A DNA stretch of 55,484 nucleotides from Spirochaetales bacterium (GTDB lineage Bacteria; Spirochaetota; Spirochaetia; Treponematales; UBA12059). The notes under the pieces were generated by a model that was given only the letters and a program-made list of their open reading frames with translations, was not told the origin of the DNA and did no database searches. The DNA is taken from positions 1 through 55,484 of the forward strand of contig JAFGNN010000035.1 of the NCBI GenBank assembly GCA_016926955.1, written 5' to 3'. Positions 33,790 through 42,292 of this stretch are shown here, piece after piece (positions within the stretch are counted from its first letter, which is position 1; each line of letters opens with the position of its first letter). The translations under genes were made by a program, and so were the position numbers.

Positions 33790-33818
33790 TTGACGCCGCC
33801 CCCCTCCGCGGCTACCCT
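33790..33818 (+). promoter_or_regulatory. Promoter with start site beside the ATG at 33827
   Basis: TTGACG (33790-33795) and TACCCT (33813-33818) are spaced by 17 nt. The expected start is near 33825, 0-2 nt before the ATG. No Shine-Dalgarno is present, so the mRNA is probably leaderless. Confidence 0.55.
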
Positions 33819-33826
33819 TTCCGGAT

Positions 33827-35392
33827 ATGGCCACGAAGGACCGCTCGGGTTCCCGACCCTCCGCTTCGACCGAGTCGGGCGGATTCCTGGACAAGATCCT
33901 CTCGATCTTCACCGGCATCGGCGATCCGGAAGCGGAGAAGAAGAAACTCCTCAAGTCCATCGGGAAGGACATTTCCCGCTCCCGGTTCAAGTTCTACCGG
34001 GTAAAGGGAGCCGAGGCCACGCCCGCGCTCGCCAGGTTTTTCTACGAGATATACAAGGTCGTGGCGCCGGCGCAGGTCCTGCTCACCAACGCCTCGAGCT
34101 CCGGCGTGCTCCGCTCCTTCGTCATCGAGAGCTTCCTCTCCAAGGAACAGCGCGAGCTCGCAGAGCGGCTCACCGACGCAGCGATCCGCGAACGGGCGCT
34201 GAAGCTTCCGCTGCGGGAGCTCACCGAGTCGGTCCGCAACGACCTTCTCACCTTCTACTCGGTCTTCGACGCGGACCGTACCAACCAGATCGACGCCGCC
34301 TATTCGACCCTCCTCTCGCTCGTCTCGTTCGTCAACTTCGACTACTATTTCCTTCTCAAGAAATTCGACTCCACCCTGGTCGAGCGGGGCTTCGCGGCGA
34401 AGCCGAGCTTCGACGCCATCTCCGCCGATTACGTGGCCGACGACCTCGCGGACTTCCTCGAGGTGTTCGCCCCCCTCAACCTCGACGCCGACTGGAAGCG
34501 CATCCTCGGCGCGCTCAAGGAATACCGCAACCTCGACGTCATCTCGATCGAGTCGTGGAACAAGCTCGTGCCGGCCATCCGCGAAGTCAGGCAGAGCCAG
34601 ATCCTCGAGCAGGTGGTGCGCATCGCGAAGCGCGATCCTTACTTCAACTCATCGCCCCGGGTCTCGGGCGAGCGCATCGTCGAGCCCTTCCTGGACAAGC
34701 TCAAGAACCAGGTGGAGATGCTGATCCAGCAGATGTCCCAGGAGCGGCGGAACGCCAAGATCGATGAAACGGCGAAGGCCATATTCGGGACGTCCGTGGT
34801 GGTCCGCACGAAGAACTACACCGACAAGGCGAACATCGCCTTCTCCAAGAAGATGCTCGGCGGATACATCCACACGGGCGCGCTCAACTATCTCAAGGCG
34901 TTCCTGATCGACTACTTCAAGAAGGACATACGGGAGATCAACGACATCCTCATCATCCGCGGACAGTGGACCATAAACGTCCAGTCGCAGCAGCTGTCGG
35001 ACGCCTACCACGGCCTGCTCGAGGTGTCGGATTCGCTGCTCGCCTTCGACGATTCGCTCGCCGATGACACGGAGATCGGCGCCCGCATGCGGAGCGCCCT
35101 GGCCAAGAGCGAGCGGGACAAGGACGCGGTAAAGTACCTCAGGCAGATACTCAAGGAATCGAACGACAAGGCGCTCGCCATGCTCAACAAGGCCGCGCTG
35201 AACCTGATCGCCATCGGGCGCCAGTACCGCTCGCTGATCGAGGACCTGGGGAAGCTCCGCCACGAGGTGCTGCTCAACTGGAAGGAGATCGATTCCGCCG
35301 CGCCGAAGCCCATCAAGGACATGCTCGTCGAGGCCTACAAGAAGATCTACTACATGGTGCAGCTGCTCCAGTACTTCGTGAAGGGCGAATAG
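33827..35392 (+). CDS. DUF5312-like conserved spirochaete protein
   Basis: The 521-residue protein has no signal peptide or membrane segment and is mostly alpha-helical and charged (for example LERLTDAAIRE-type and DKDAVKYLRQILKESNDKAL stretches). It begins with a short disordered part followed by GGFLDKILSIFTGIGDPEAEKKK. The length and the C-terminal KDMLVEAYKKIYYMVQLLQYF resemble a conserved family of spirochaetes that I recall as DUF5312; this recall could be wrong. No catalytic motif is visible. It is probably cytoplasmic. It has its own promoter and is not in an operon with birA. It supports a spirochaete origin for the window. Confidence 0.72.
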   Translation: MATKDRSGSRPSASTESGGFLDKILSIFTGIGDPEAEKKKLLKSIGKDISRSRFKFYRVKGAEATPALARFFYEIYKVVAPAQVLLTNASSSGVLRSFVIESFLSKEQRELAERLTDAAIRERALKLPLRELTESVRNDLLTFYSVFDADRTNQIDAAYSTLLSLVSFVNFDYYFLLKKFDSTLVERGFAAKPSFDAISADYVADDLADFLEVFAPLNLDADWKRILGALKEYRNLDVISIESWNKLVPAIREVRQSQILEQVVRIAKRDPYFNSSPRVSGERIVEPFLDKLKNQVEMLIQQMSQERRNAKIDETAKAIFGTSVVVRTKNYTDKANIAFSKKMLGGYIHTGALNYLKAFLIDYFKKDIREINDILIIRGQWTINVQSQQLSDAYHGLLEVSDSLLAFDDSLADDTEIGARMRSALAKSERDKDAVKYLRQILKESNDKALAMLNKAALNLIAIGRQYRSLIEDLGKLRHEVLLNWKEIDSAAPKPIKDMLVEAYKKIYYMVQLLQYFVKGE

Positions 35393-35481
35393 CGGATCGG
35401 GAAAAAGCGGCGAAGCGCGTCATGTGAACCGACGAGCGGGGGTCCTGTCGGGGGAAAGCACACCCCGTCGCTGACGCCCGG

Positions 35482-35651
35482 GGGCGCGCATGGATGCGCG
35501 CCCACAGTCTTGCCCGTCCGCATAGCGGACGGGTACGTCATGGATGACGACACGCCGCCCTTCAGGAGGTTCCTTCAGGGCGATTGCGTTGCCGGGGTTC
35601 GACGAAGCCGTCCCTCGGCTTCGTCGCCGCGAGCGCCTACGGGCGCTCGCG
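35482..35651. repeat. Cluster of successive perfect hairpins before hflX end
   Basis: At least five inverted repeats follow each other. 35482-35491/35494-35503 is 10 bp with loop GG. 35513-35521/35525-35533 is 9 bp. 35536-35541/35544-35549 is 6 bp with loop GG. 35601-35610/35616-35625 is 10 bp with loop TCCCT. 35628-35637/35642-35651 is 10 bp with loop TACG and covers the hflX stop. An imperfect one lies at about 35553-35580. Two of them share the core CATGGATG. No U-tracts are seen. The 244-bp gap between the converging genes has no protein gene. Confidence 0.8.
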
Positions 35652-36929
35652 CTCGCGCTCGATCCTGAACTTCTCCAGCTTCGACTCGAGCTTCTCCGGG
35701 ACGCGGCAGCGGATGAGGGTGCCCTCCTCGTCCTGGGCTTCCGAAAGCACCTGGGCCTCCCGGTGCAGGAGGGAAACGAGCGAGTGCTCGGCGTAGGGGA
35801 TGAGGTATTCGCGCTCCGAGTCCCCGGCGCGCAGGACCTCGTTGATCCGCCCGGCGAGCTCCTCGAGCCCGGAACCGGTCTTCGTCGAGACAAAGATCGC
35901 GTGCGGATGCTTGCGCCTCAGGTCCTCGAGCCGCGCCGCGTCGACGAGGTCGATCTTGTTGAGCACCAGGACCTCGGGGACATCCTGGGCGCCTATCTCC
36001 TCGAGCACCTCGGCCGTGGTGGCCGCGTGCCGTTCGTGCTCGGGATCTGACGCGTCGACGACGTGGACGAGCAGGTCCGCGAGCGTCGCTTCCTCGAGCG
36101 TGGCCTTGAACGCCTCCACGAGCCCGTGAGGCAGGTTGCGCACGAAGCCGACCGTATCGGTCAGGAGGATGGCGCCACCGCCCGGCAGCTCGAGCCGGCG
36201 CGTCGTGGCGTCGAGAGTCGCGAAGAGCTTGTCCTCGGCCAGCACCCCCGAGCCCGCGGCCGCGTTGAGCAGCGAAGACTTGCCCGCATTGGTGTAGCCG
36301 ACGATGGCCGCCCGCGGGATGGCGGTCTTCTCGCGCCGCCTGCGCTGGACGCCGCGCCGGACCCGCACCTGCTCGAGCTCGACCTTGATCTCGTCGATGC
36401 GCCGCTCGATGACGCGGCGGTCGAGCTCGATCTTCTTCTCGCCGGAGCCGCGCGTGCCGTAGTGGCCGCCCTTCTGCTGCTCGAGCGCGTGGCCGAAATG
36501 CGCGAGGCGCGGCAGTTCGTAGCGGAGCCGTGCCAGCTCGACCTGGAGCTCGGCCTCGGCGGTCAGGGCCCGCGAGCCGAAGATGCGGATGATGAGCTCG
36601 GCGCGGTCGTAGACCGGGAGGCCGGAGAGCTCCTCCCAGTTGCGCTGCTGCTTCGGGGCGAGCGGCGCGTCGAAGATGATGCTGTCCGCCTCGCAGGCCT
36701 TGGCGGCGTTCACGATCTCGTCCGCCTTGCCCGTGCCGACCATGAGGGCCGCGCTGCGGGAGCGCAGGTTCGCGAACAGCTCGCCCGCGACCTCGACGCC
36801 GAGACTCGAGGCCAGGCCCTTGAGCTCGCGGAGAAGGCTCTCGGCCTCGGGGCGGTCGACGCCGTCGGGCTGGACGCCGACCAGGAAAGCGCGCTCGGCC
36901 CGCGCCGCGGTATCATGCAGTTGTGCCAT
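35637..36929 (-). CDS. hflX: GTPase HflX
   Basis: HflX is a ribosome-associated GTPase that splits stalled or heat-damaged 70S ribosomes. The 430-residue protein has the N-terminal HflX domain (about 15-190, VGVQPDG through the RRGVQRRRREK helix) and a G domain with G1 VGYTNAGKSSLLNA (near 210), G3 DTVGFVRNLPHGLVEAF and G4 NKIDLV. The C-terminal tail (GELIP-like AEHSVLSLLHREAQ) is typical. The ATG at 36929 lacks a ribosome site; TAGTGT 9 nt upstream could be a -10 box of a leaderless transcript. The 3' end lies inside a hairpin. Confidence 0.94.
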   Translation of the reverse strand: MAQLHDTAARAERAFLVGVQPDGVDRPEAESLLRELKGLASSLGVEVAGELFANLRSRSAALMVGTGKADEIVNAAKACEADSIIFDAPLAPKQQRNWEELSGLPVYDRAELIIRIFGSRALTAEAELQVELARLRYELPRLAHFGHALEQQKGGHYGTRGSGEKKIELDRRVIERRIDEIKVELEQVRVRRGVQRRRREKTAIPRAAIVGYTNAGKSSLLNAAAGSGVLAEDKLFATLDATTRRLELPGGGAILLTDTVGFVRNLPHGLVEAFKATLEEATLADLLVHVVDASDPEHERHAATTAEVLEEIGAQDVPEVLVLNKIDLVDAARLEDLRRKHPHAIFVSTKTGSGLEELAGRINEVLRAGDSEREYLIPYAEHSLVSLLHREAQVLSEAQDEEGTLIRCRVPEKLESKLEKFRIERERERP

Positions 36930-37024
36930 ACTGCGGCGACACTACATCGAAGCGGCGCGGCGCCGCAAGCTCCGCCCGAAGCGCGCGAACCGTGCTATAC
37001 TGCCCGCATCCCAAGGAGCCATCC

Positions 37025-38377
37025 ATGTCCATCACACTCGCCGACCTCTCGCGCGCCGTGCTCGACACCGAATACGCGGTCCGCGGTCCCATCGTCGCGC
37101 GCGCCGCGGAACTCGAGCGCGCCGGCCGCGACATCGTCTACTGCAATATCGGGAACCCCCAGGCTCTCAAGCAGAAGCCGCTCTCGTGGGTCCGGCGCGT
37201 GCTGGCCCTGGCCGAGGCGCCCGAGCTCATGGAGGAGTGCCGCTCCGTTCCCGCCGACGCCGTCGAGGCCGCCCGCCGCGTGCTCGAGGGCTCGAAGCAC
37301 GGCCTCGGCGCCTATTCGGAGTCCAAGGGCCTCCGCTTCATCCGCGAGGACGTCGCCGCGTTCATCAGCAAGCGCGACGGCATCGACGCCGACCCCGAGG
37401 CGATCTTCCTGACCGACGGAGCCTCGAAGGGCGTGCAGGCCGCGCTCCGCATGCTCATCTCCGGCCCGAACGACGGCATCATGATCCCGATCCCGCAGTA
37501 CCCGCTCTACTCGGCCACCATCACGCTCTACGAGGGCAAGCAGGTCCACTACTACCTCGACGAAGGCCACGACTGGCGCCTCGACCGCGCCATGCTCGAC
37601 GAGGCCATCGCCGAAGCCCGCCGCTACGGCGTGCGCACGCGGGCCATCACGGTCATCAATCCCGGCAATCCCACGGGCGCCGTCCTGGACCGCGACAACA
37701 TCGCCATGATCGTCGGCTTCGCGAAGGAGCACGGCCTGTGCATACTCGCGGACGAGGTCTACCAGGAGAACGTCTACCGCCCCGGCGCTCGCTTCACCAG
37801 CTTCGCGAAGGTCATGCACGAGCTCGGCGAGAAGGACGTCCCCCTCTTCAGCTTCCACTCGATCTCGAAGGGCTTCACGGGCGAGTGCGGCCACCGGGGC
37901 GGCTATTTCGAGATACGCAACGTTCCCTCCGACGTGGCGGCCCAGCTACTCAAGCTCCAGTCGGTCAGCCTCTGCGCCAGCGTGCCCGGGCAGGTGGCCA
38001 CCTGGCTCATGGTCAAGCCGCCCGTCGAGGGCGGTCCCTCCCACGCCGGCTACGTCCAGGAGCGCGACCTGATACTCGGCGAACTCAAGGCCCGGGCGCG
38101 CCTGCTCGCCGACGGCCTCAACGCGATACCCGGCATCCACTCCAACGAGGTCGCGGGCGCCATGTACGCCTTCCCCCGCATCGAGCTGCCCTCCGGCCGC
38201 TCCGATTCCGACTGGGCCATGGCCTTGCTCGAAAAGGAAGGCGTCTGCGTCGTGCCCGGCTCGGGCTTCGGCCAGATTCCCGGCACGGCCCATTTCCGTA
38301 CCACCATCCTGCCGCCGACCGCGGCCCTCGAGGACGTGGTCAGGCGGATCGCCCGCTTCCACTCGTCGTTCGCGTAA
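37025..38377 (+). CDS. Class I/II aminotransferase, alanine aminotransferase-like
   Basis: The 450-residue protein has the ALT-type PLP fold. The Schiff-base lysine is in SFHSISKGFTGECGHRGGYFE (about 285-291), and the motifs DGASKGVQAALRMLI, INPGNPTGAV and ADEVYQENVY are intact. Such enzymes transfer amino groups between alanine and 2-oxoglutarate in the cytoplasm. An aspartate-type specificity is possible. The length and the early YCNIGNPQALKQKPLSWVRRVLAL region fit alanine aminotransferases. The ATG at 37025 has AAGGAG 6 nt upstream and a TATACT box at 36996-37001. It diverges from hflX. A role in disposing of lysine-derived amino groups is possible but not shown. Confidence 0.88.
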   Translation: MSITLADLSRAVLDTEYAVRGPIVARAAELERAGRDIVYCNIGNPQALKQKPLSWVRRVLALAEAPELMEECRSVPADAVEAARRVLEGSKHGLGAYSESKGLRFIREDVAAFISKRDGIDADPEAIFLTDGASKGVQAALRMLISGPNDGIMIPIPQYPLYSATITLYEGKQVHYYLDEGHDWRLDRAMLDEAIAEARRYGVRTRAITVINPGNPTGAVLDRDNIAMIVGFAKEHGLCILADEVYQENVYRPGARFTSFAKVMHELGEKDVPLFSFHSISKGFTGECGHRGGYFEIRNVPSDVAAQLLKLQSVSLCASVPGQVATWLMVKPPVEGGPSHAGYVQERDLILGELKARARLLADGLNAIPGIHSNEVAGAMYAFPRIELPSGRSDSDWAMALLEKEGVCVVPGSGFGQIPGTAHFRTTILPPTAALEDVVRRIARFHSSFA

Positions 38378-38386
38378 ATCCCGTCC

Positions 38387-38434
38387 GGGGGCGAAGGGGC
38401 CGCTCGAGGGCGGTCACGGAGCCCCTTCTCCCCC
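38387..38434. repeat. Hairpin repeat, copy 1, at the 3' end of the DUF3795 gene
   Basis: GGGGGCGAAGGGGC (38387-38400) pairs with GCCCCTTCTCCCCC (38421-38434) with one mismatch around a 20-nt loop. A very similar unit lies at 38746-38786. It follows the alanine aminotransferase stop and supplies the last codons and stop of the DUF3795 gene. Confidence 0.75.
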
Positions 38435-38671
38435 GGGCCCCCTCATCCCCCCGGTCCTCCTCGCTTCGCAGTCCCGGCAGTACGCGAGGATCGGCCCCTC
38501 CGAAAGGCAGCCAAAGCAGCGGATGCCCTCGGGCGTCTCCGGCCGCGTGGCCGGGTCCCAGCGTTCCCAGACCTTGCGGAGCCCGTCCGGGTCTCCCGAG
38601 ACGGTGGCCCGATACGCGGGACAGAGCGCGCAGTCGAAACCGCAGGGCGCGAGCGGTACGGGTATGGGCAT
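38414..38671 (-). CDS. Short DUF3795-like cysteine-rich protein
   Basis: The 85-residue protein begins with PLAPCGFDCALCPAY and has further cysteine pairs (RCFGCL, CRDCEARR), eight cysteines in all, typical of small zinc- or cluster-binding DUF3795 proteins. Family members are usually longer, so this may be a short or trimmed form. Its last residues (RGPGGEGAP) are encoded by a hairpin repeat. A second copy of that repeat lies upstream (38746-38786). The ATG at 38671 has no Shine-Dalgarno, but TAGAAT lies 8 nt before it. Function unknown. Confidence 0.7.
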   Translation of the reverse strand: MPIPVPLAPCGFDCALCPAYRATVSGDPDGLRKVWERWDPATRPETPEGIRCFGCLSEGPILAYCRDCEARRTGGMRGPGGEGAP

Positions 38672-38679
38672 GCCGACGG

Positions 38680-38685
38680 ATTCTA
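38680..38685 (-). promoter_or_regulatory. -10 box of the DUF3795 gene
   Basis: TAGAAT on the minus strand lies 8 nt before the ATG at 38671 and no ribosome site intervenes. A weak -35 TTCCCG is 17 nt upstream. This points to a leaderless transcript. Confidence 0.45.
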
Positions 38686-38745
38686 GCGGTCCGGACCGCG
38701 CGCGGGAAGCCGTGCCGGCACGCCGTCCCGGGGATGGAGGGGTCC

Positions 38746-38786
38746 GGGGAGGGAAGGGGCGCAGTTCACGAAGCCCCTTCTCCCCC
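38746..38786. repeat. Hairpin repeat, copy 2
   Basis: GGGGAGGGAAGGGGC (38746-38760) pairs with GCCCCTTCTCCCCC (38773-38786). It shares TTCACG/AAGCCCCTTCTCCCCCGG-type sequence with copy 1 at 38387-38434. It lies just after the sensor kinase stop, so it could end that mRNA. The two copies flank the DUF3795 gene. Confidence 0.75.
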
Positions 38787-38805
38787 GGTCGCTTCCCGGT
38801 CTGAC

Positions 38806-40590
38806 CTAGGCATCGAAGGCGAAACGCGCCTCGGTCCCGCGCCTGCCCGACACGCGGAACTCGCCGCCCAGCTGTTCGGCCAGCATGAACACCAGGGAGA
38901 GCCCGAAGCCGCCCGGTTTCCGTTCGGCGGATCCCTCGGGGAACCCGACGCCATTGTCGCGGACGACCAGCTCGACCCGTCCGTCCGCGCGCCGGAGCGA
39001 GACACGGAGCTCCGGCGGGTCGGAAGCTCCGGAAACGAAGGCGTGCTTGAGCGCGTTGGTCAGGAGCTCGTTGAGCGCGATGCCGAGCGGAAAGAGCCTT
39101 TTCGGAGCGAGCGAGAAATCGTCCGCTTCCACCTCGACGCGCAGGCCGAAGGGGGCCGGAAACACGTCCACGATGGTGGCCGCCAGCGATTCCAGCCAGG
39201 AACCGACCGGCAGTTCGGCCCCGTCGCCCGAATCGAGCAGCTTCTCGTAGAGCACGCGCATGGAGCCGATGCGGCCGATCGAGTCGCGCAACGCCGCGAC
39301 GGCGGCGGGATCCTCCACCATGCGCTCCTGCATCGAGAGCAGGCCCTGGATCGACGCGATGTTGTTCTTGATGCGGTGGTGAGCCTCCTTGAGCAACAGC
39401 TCGCGGTCCTCCACGCGGCTCCGCAGCTCCGCGTCGGCCTGCTTGCTTTCGGTCACGTCGCGCGCTATGCCGAGGAAGGCCAGCGGCTTCCCGTCCGCGT
39501 CGCGGACGGCCGTGCCGCGCGAGGAGTGCCAGCGCCAGGTTCCGTCGGAGCGACGGACGCGGTAATCGACGGCGACGCCGGACGGCGAGTCGCTCATCGC
39601 GCGCGCGAACATTTCCCGGCATGCGGGCAGGTCGTCGGGATGGACGTAGGGTTCAAAGGACTGCCCGATCCCTTCCTCCGGTCCGTACCCGAGCAATTCG
39701 AGCCATTTCGGCGAAAGATAGGTGAAGCGGCCCTCCGGATCGAGTTCATAGACCAGGTCGGTGGCGTTCTCCACGAAACCGCGGAACCTCGCCTCGCTGG
39801 CGCGCAAGGCCTGCTCGACTTCCCAGCGCTCGGTCACGTCCTGCACGGTGGAAACCATGAGGTCGTGCTCGATGACGGGAATGTTCATGGCGGTGACCAC
39901 CTTGAATTCGCCCGAGCTGCGGTAGCGGAGCTGGATGTTCTCCCAGCGCATGCGCGCCGGATCGCCGGAGCGCATGTCGGCGAGGACCCGCCCGCGCATG
40001 GCCTCTCGCTGGACCGTGTCGACGTAGACCGACTCGAAGAAGTCGTCGACCGTCTCGGTCCCCCCGTCCGGGATGCCGTAGAGCTCCCGGAACTTCTTCG
40101 CCACGAGCAGGCCCCGCCCGTCGGAGATGGTGTTCACCGCAAAGCCGATCGGCGCGTTCTCCATGACCGCGCGCAGCACGGTGTTCTGCTTGAGCAGCTC
40201 GCGCTCCGTCTCGAAGAGCTTGAAGGCCATCTTCATGCTGGCATCGAGCACGGTGATGCCGGAATTCTTGACCACGTAGCCGTAGGACGTGATCGACTCG
40301 GTGCGTTCGACGAGCTCGCGCTCGGTATGGCTCGAAAGGAAGACCACCGGGATTTTCCGCTCGGCGAGCATGGCCCGGGCCGCCTCGGTGCCGTCGAGGC
40401 CGGGGCCGAGGTCGATGTCCATGAGCACGATGTCGATCGTCGGCTCCGAGCGGAACGCCTCGATGCCCTGTTCGCCGTTACGCGCGACCCGCACCGCGTA
40501 GCCGTAGGATTCGAGATGGTAGCGCTCGTCGAGCGCTATGATGGCGTCGTCCTCGACCAGGAGGACGAGCTTCTTCCCCGCGGAATCCAT
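38806..40590 (-). CDS. Response regulator-PAS-PAS hybrid histidine kinase (HisKA_2)
   Basis: The 594-residue cytoplasmic protein has a receiver domain first (about 8-125; VEDDAIIALDER and the phosphoacceptor in IDIVLMDIDLG). Two PAS domains follow (about 135-250 and 255-375). A HisKA_2 dimerisation helix contains the phospho-histidine in LLKEAHHRIKNNIASIQ (near 400). A HATPase_c domain ends the protein (ELLTNALKHAF, VRDNGVGFPEG, GGFGLSLVFMLAEQL). It senses an unknown signal and autophosphorylates; the N-terminal receiver may be modulated by another kinase. No partner response regulator lies adjacent. The ATG at 40590 is chosen because GGAGG lies 5 nt upstream. Confidence 0.86.
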   Translation of the reverse strand: MDSAGKKLVLLVEDDAIIALDERYHLESYGYAVRVARNGEQGIEAFRSEPTIDIVLMDIDLGPGLDGTEAARAMLAERKIPVVFLSSHTERELVERTESITSYGYVVKNSGITVLDASMKMAFKLFETERELLKQNTVLRAVMENAPIGFAVNTISDGRGLLVAKKFRELYGIPDGGTETVDDFFESVYVDTVQREAMRGRVLADMRSGDPARMRWENIQLRYRSSGEFKVVTAMNIPVIEHDLMVSTVQDVTERWEVEQALRASEARFRGFVENATDLVYELDPEGRFTYLSPKWLELLGYGPEEGIGQSFEPYVHPDDLPACREMFARAMSDSPSGVAVDYRVRRSDGTWRWHSSRGTAVRDADGKPLAFLGIARDVTESKQADAELRSRVEDRELLLKEAHHRIKNNIASIQGLLSMQERMVEDPAAVAALRDSIGRIGSMRVLYEKLLDSGDGAELPVGSWLESLAATIVDVFPAPFGLRVEVEADDFSLAPKRLFPLGIALNELLTNALKHAFVSGASDPPELRVSLRRADGRVELVVRDNGVGFPEGSAERKPGGFGLSLVFMLAEQLGGEFRVSGRRGTEARFAFDA

Positions 40591-40747
40591 CGAGCCTCCG
40601 GCGACGCGCGGCCGCGCGTCCATCCGTGGAGCTTACTTGATGCGGCGTGCCGGGGCAAGGATGCCGCGAAAACGGGCCGCACGGGACGCGGCCACGGGAA
40701 CGCCGGCCATCGCCCCGCCCGAGGATGCCCGGATCCGGTTCCGGGCA

Positions 40748-42157
40748 TCAGCCCTGGCGGAACGATGCCGGAACCCGCTCCCTGAGAAAATCGTCGCGGA
40801 ACGAGACGACGCAGGTGAACCCGGGAGGTCCGCCGAACGAGACGCTGCCGCGCAGCTGGCCTTCCGCGAGGTTCCGGACCATGGAGAGGCCGAGCCGCTC
40901 GACCGGCCCACCGGGGGCGCCCGGGCCGTCGTCCGACACCGAGATCGAGCAAGCGCCTTCAGGTCCCCGCCGGGCCTCCACGCGCACGCCGCCGGGCCTG
41001 CCGGCCGGGAAGGCGTGCTCCAATGCGTTCCCCACCAGCTCGGAGACGATGAGCCCGACGGGGACCACGGCGTCGATGAGGAGTTCGATACCCTCCACAG
41101 AGAATTCGAGACGCGCGCCGCTGCTCACGAGTTCCTCCCCGAGGCCCTCGGAGACGAGGCGGGGCAGGTAGGCGCCGAGCGCGACACGCGCGAGCGAACG
41201 GGCGTCGTAAAGATGGGCGTGGGCAAGGGCGATGGTCCTGACGCGCCTGACCATGCGGGCCGAGAGCCTCGCGGCCTCGCAGGAGCTTTCACGGCCTTTC
41301 TCGAGCAAGAGCATCGAGACGATGAGCTGGAGGGTGTTGTTGATGCGGTGGAAGAGCTCGCTGATCAGCACCTCGCGCGCGGCCAGCGCCTCGCGGAGTC
41401 CCTGCTCGGTCCGCCGTTCCTCGGTTATGTCGCGCAGGATGCCGAACAGGCGCTTGTTCGCGGGATCCCAATGAGCCTTCGACCGCACGTCGAGGATGGC
41501 GCCATCCGAGCGCCGCTTGACGCGGAATTCGATATCGTACGGCTTGCCTTCGCGGATGTGGGAGTCGCGCGCTTCGTTGAGCAGTGGACGGTATTCTGGA
41601 AGGGGGATGGTCTCCATGTCCTCGACGCTCAGGTTGTCGCGCGGAACGCCGTAGATCCGGGCGGCGCCCTCGGTGCCCGTCACGGCCTTGGTCGCGTAGT
41701 CGAATTCCCAGCTGCCGATCTTCGCCATCTCTTCCGCGCGCTCGAGCAGGAAGGCGTACTTGCGGAGCCGTTCCTCGAGTTCGTGGCGCCCGGTGACGTC
41801 GAGGGTCCGGGTGACGACGTAGCGGACGCCTCCGGAGTCCGCCACCGAGGCCGAAAGCTCGAGCCTCCGGAGGGAGCCGTCCTTGAGGCGGAAGACTGCT
41901 TCGAGGCCGCGTACGGAGCCGTCGCGACGGAGCCGGCTCCGGAACTCGTCCATGGCCCGCGGATCCTCCCAGAGCCGGAGCTCGTCCACGGTGCGACCGA
42001 GCGCCTCGGAACGCGACCAGCCGCTCGTCGCGACGAACGCGGCGTTGACCTCGACCACGACGGCTCCGTCGGCCGTGGTGACCAGTTCCATCTCCGGGCT
42101 CGCCTCGAAGATCGCGCGGAATAGCTCCGTGGTTTCCAGCCGGAATGTCGGTTCCAT
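40748..42157 (-). CDS. PAS-PAS sensor histidine kinase (HisKA_2)
   Basis: The 469-residue cytoplasmic kinase has two PAS domains (about 10-125 and 140-265), a HisKA_2 helix with the phospho-histidine in LISELFHRINNTLQLIVSML (near 273), and a HATPase_c domain (about 365-465; ELVGNALEHAF, VSDDGPGAPGG, LGLSMVRNL). It shares the kinase subfamily of the gene downstream on the same strand (38806-40590), and the two may form one circuit or be duplicates. The ATG at 42157 lacks a Shine-Dalgarno, but a promoter is placed so that transcription starts at the ATG. No response regulator lies beside it. Confidence 0.86.
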   Translation of the reverse strand: MEPTFRLETTELFRAIFEASPEMELVTTADGAVVVEVNAAFVATSGWSRSEALGRTVDELRLWEDPRAMDEFRSRLRRDGSVRGLEAVFRLKDGSLRRLELSASVADSGGVRYVVTRTLDVTGRHELEERLRKYAFLLERAEEMAKIGSWEFDYATKAVTGTEGAARIYGVPRDNLSVEDMETIPLPEYRPLLNEARDSHIREGKPYDIEFRVKRRSDGAILDVRSKAHWDPANKRLFGILRDITEERRTEQGLREALAAREVLISELFHRINNTLQLIVSMLLLEKGRESSCEAARLSARMVRRVRTIALAHAHLYDARSLARVALGAYLPRLVSEGLGEELVSSGARLEFSVEGIELLIDAVVPVGLIVSELVGNALEHAFPAGRPGGVRVEARRGPEGACSISVSDDGPGAPGGPVERLGLSMVRNLAEGQLRGSVSFGGPPGFTCVVSFRDDFLRERVPASFRQG

Positions 42158-42164
42158 GATTTCC

Positions 42165-42192
42165 AGTGTAACGAGGCGCGCGGCAACGGCAA
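42165..42192 (-). promoter_or_regulatory. Promoter of the PAS-PAS sensor kinase gene
   Basis: On the minus strand TTGCCG (42187-42192) and TACACT (42165-42170) are spaced by 16 nt, and the ATG follows 7 nt after the -10 box. There is no ribosome site, so a leaderless transcript is likely. Confidence 0.45.
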
Positions 42193-42239
42193 GCGACGCC
42201 TTGGCGGCGCCGGCTTCGGGAGGGAATCGCGGGTCGAAT

Positions 42240-42259
42240 GCGAGCGGGGCCCCGCTCGC
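42240..42259. repeat. 20-bp perfect palindrome after the MCP gene
   Basis: GCGAGCGGGG (42240-42249) is immediately followed by its exact inverse. It lies about 35 nt past the MCP stop on the minus strand and lacks a U-tract. It may mark the mRNA end. Confidence 0.7.
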
Positions 42260-42292
42260 CGTCCCGGACCGCGCCGGCCGAAGTCCGGGACT

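Noticed and set aside
36640-40785. Very long open frame of 1381 codons on the plus strand
   Set aside because: It runs antisense to hflX and the sensor kinase and through alaA in another frame. Its composition is Arg/Gly/Pro-rich with no domain, as expected from GC-rich third-position bias.
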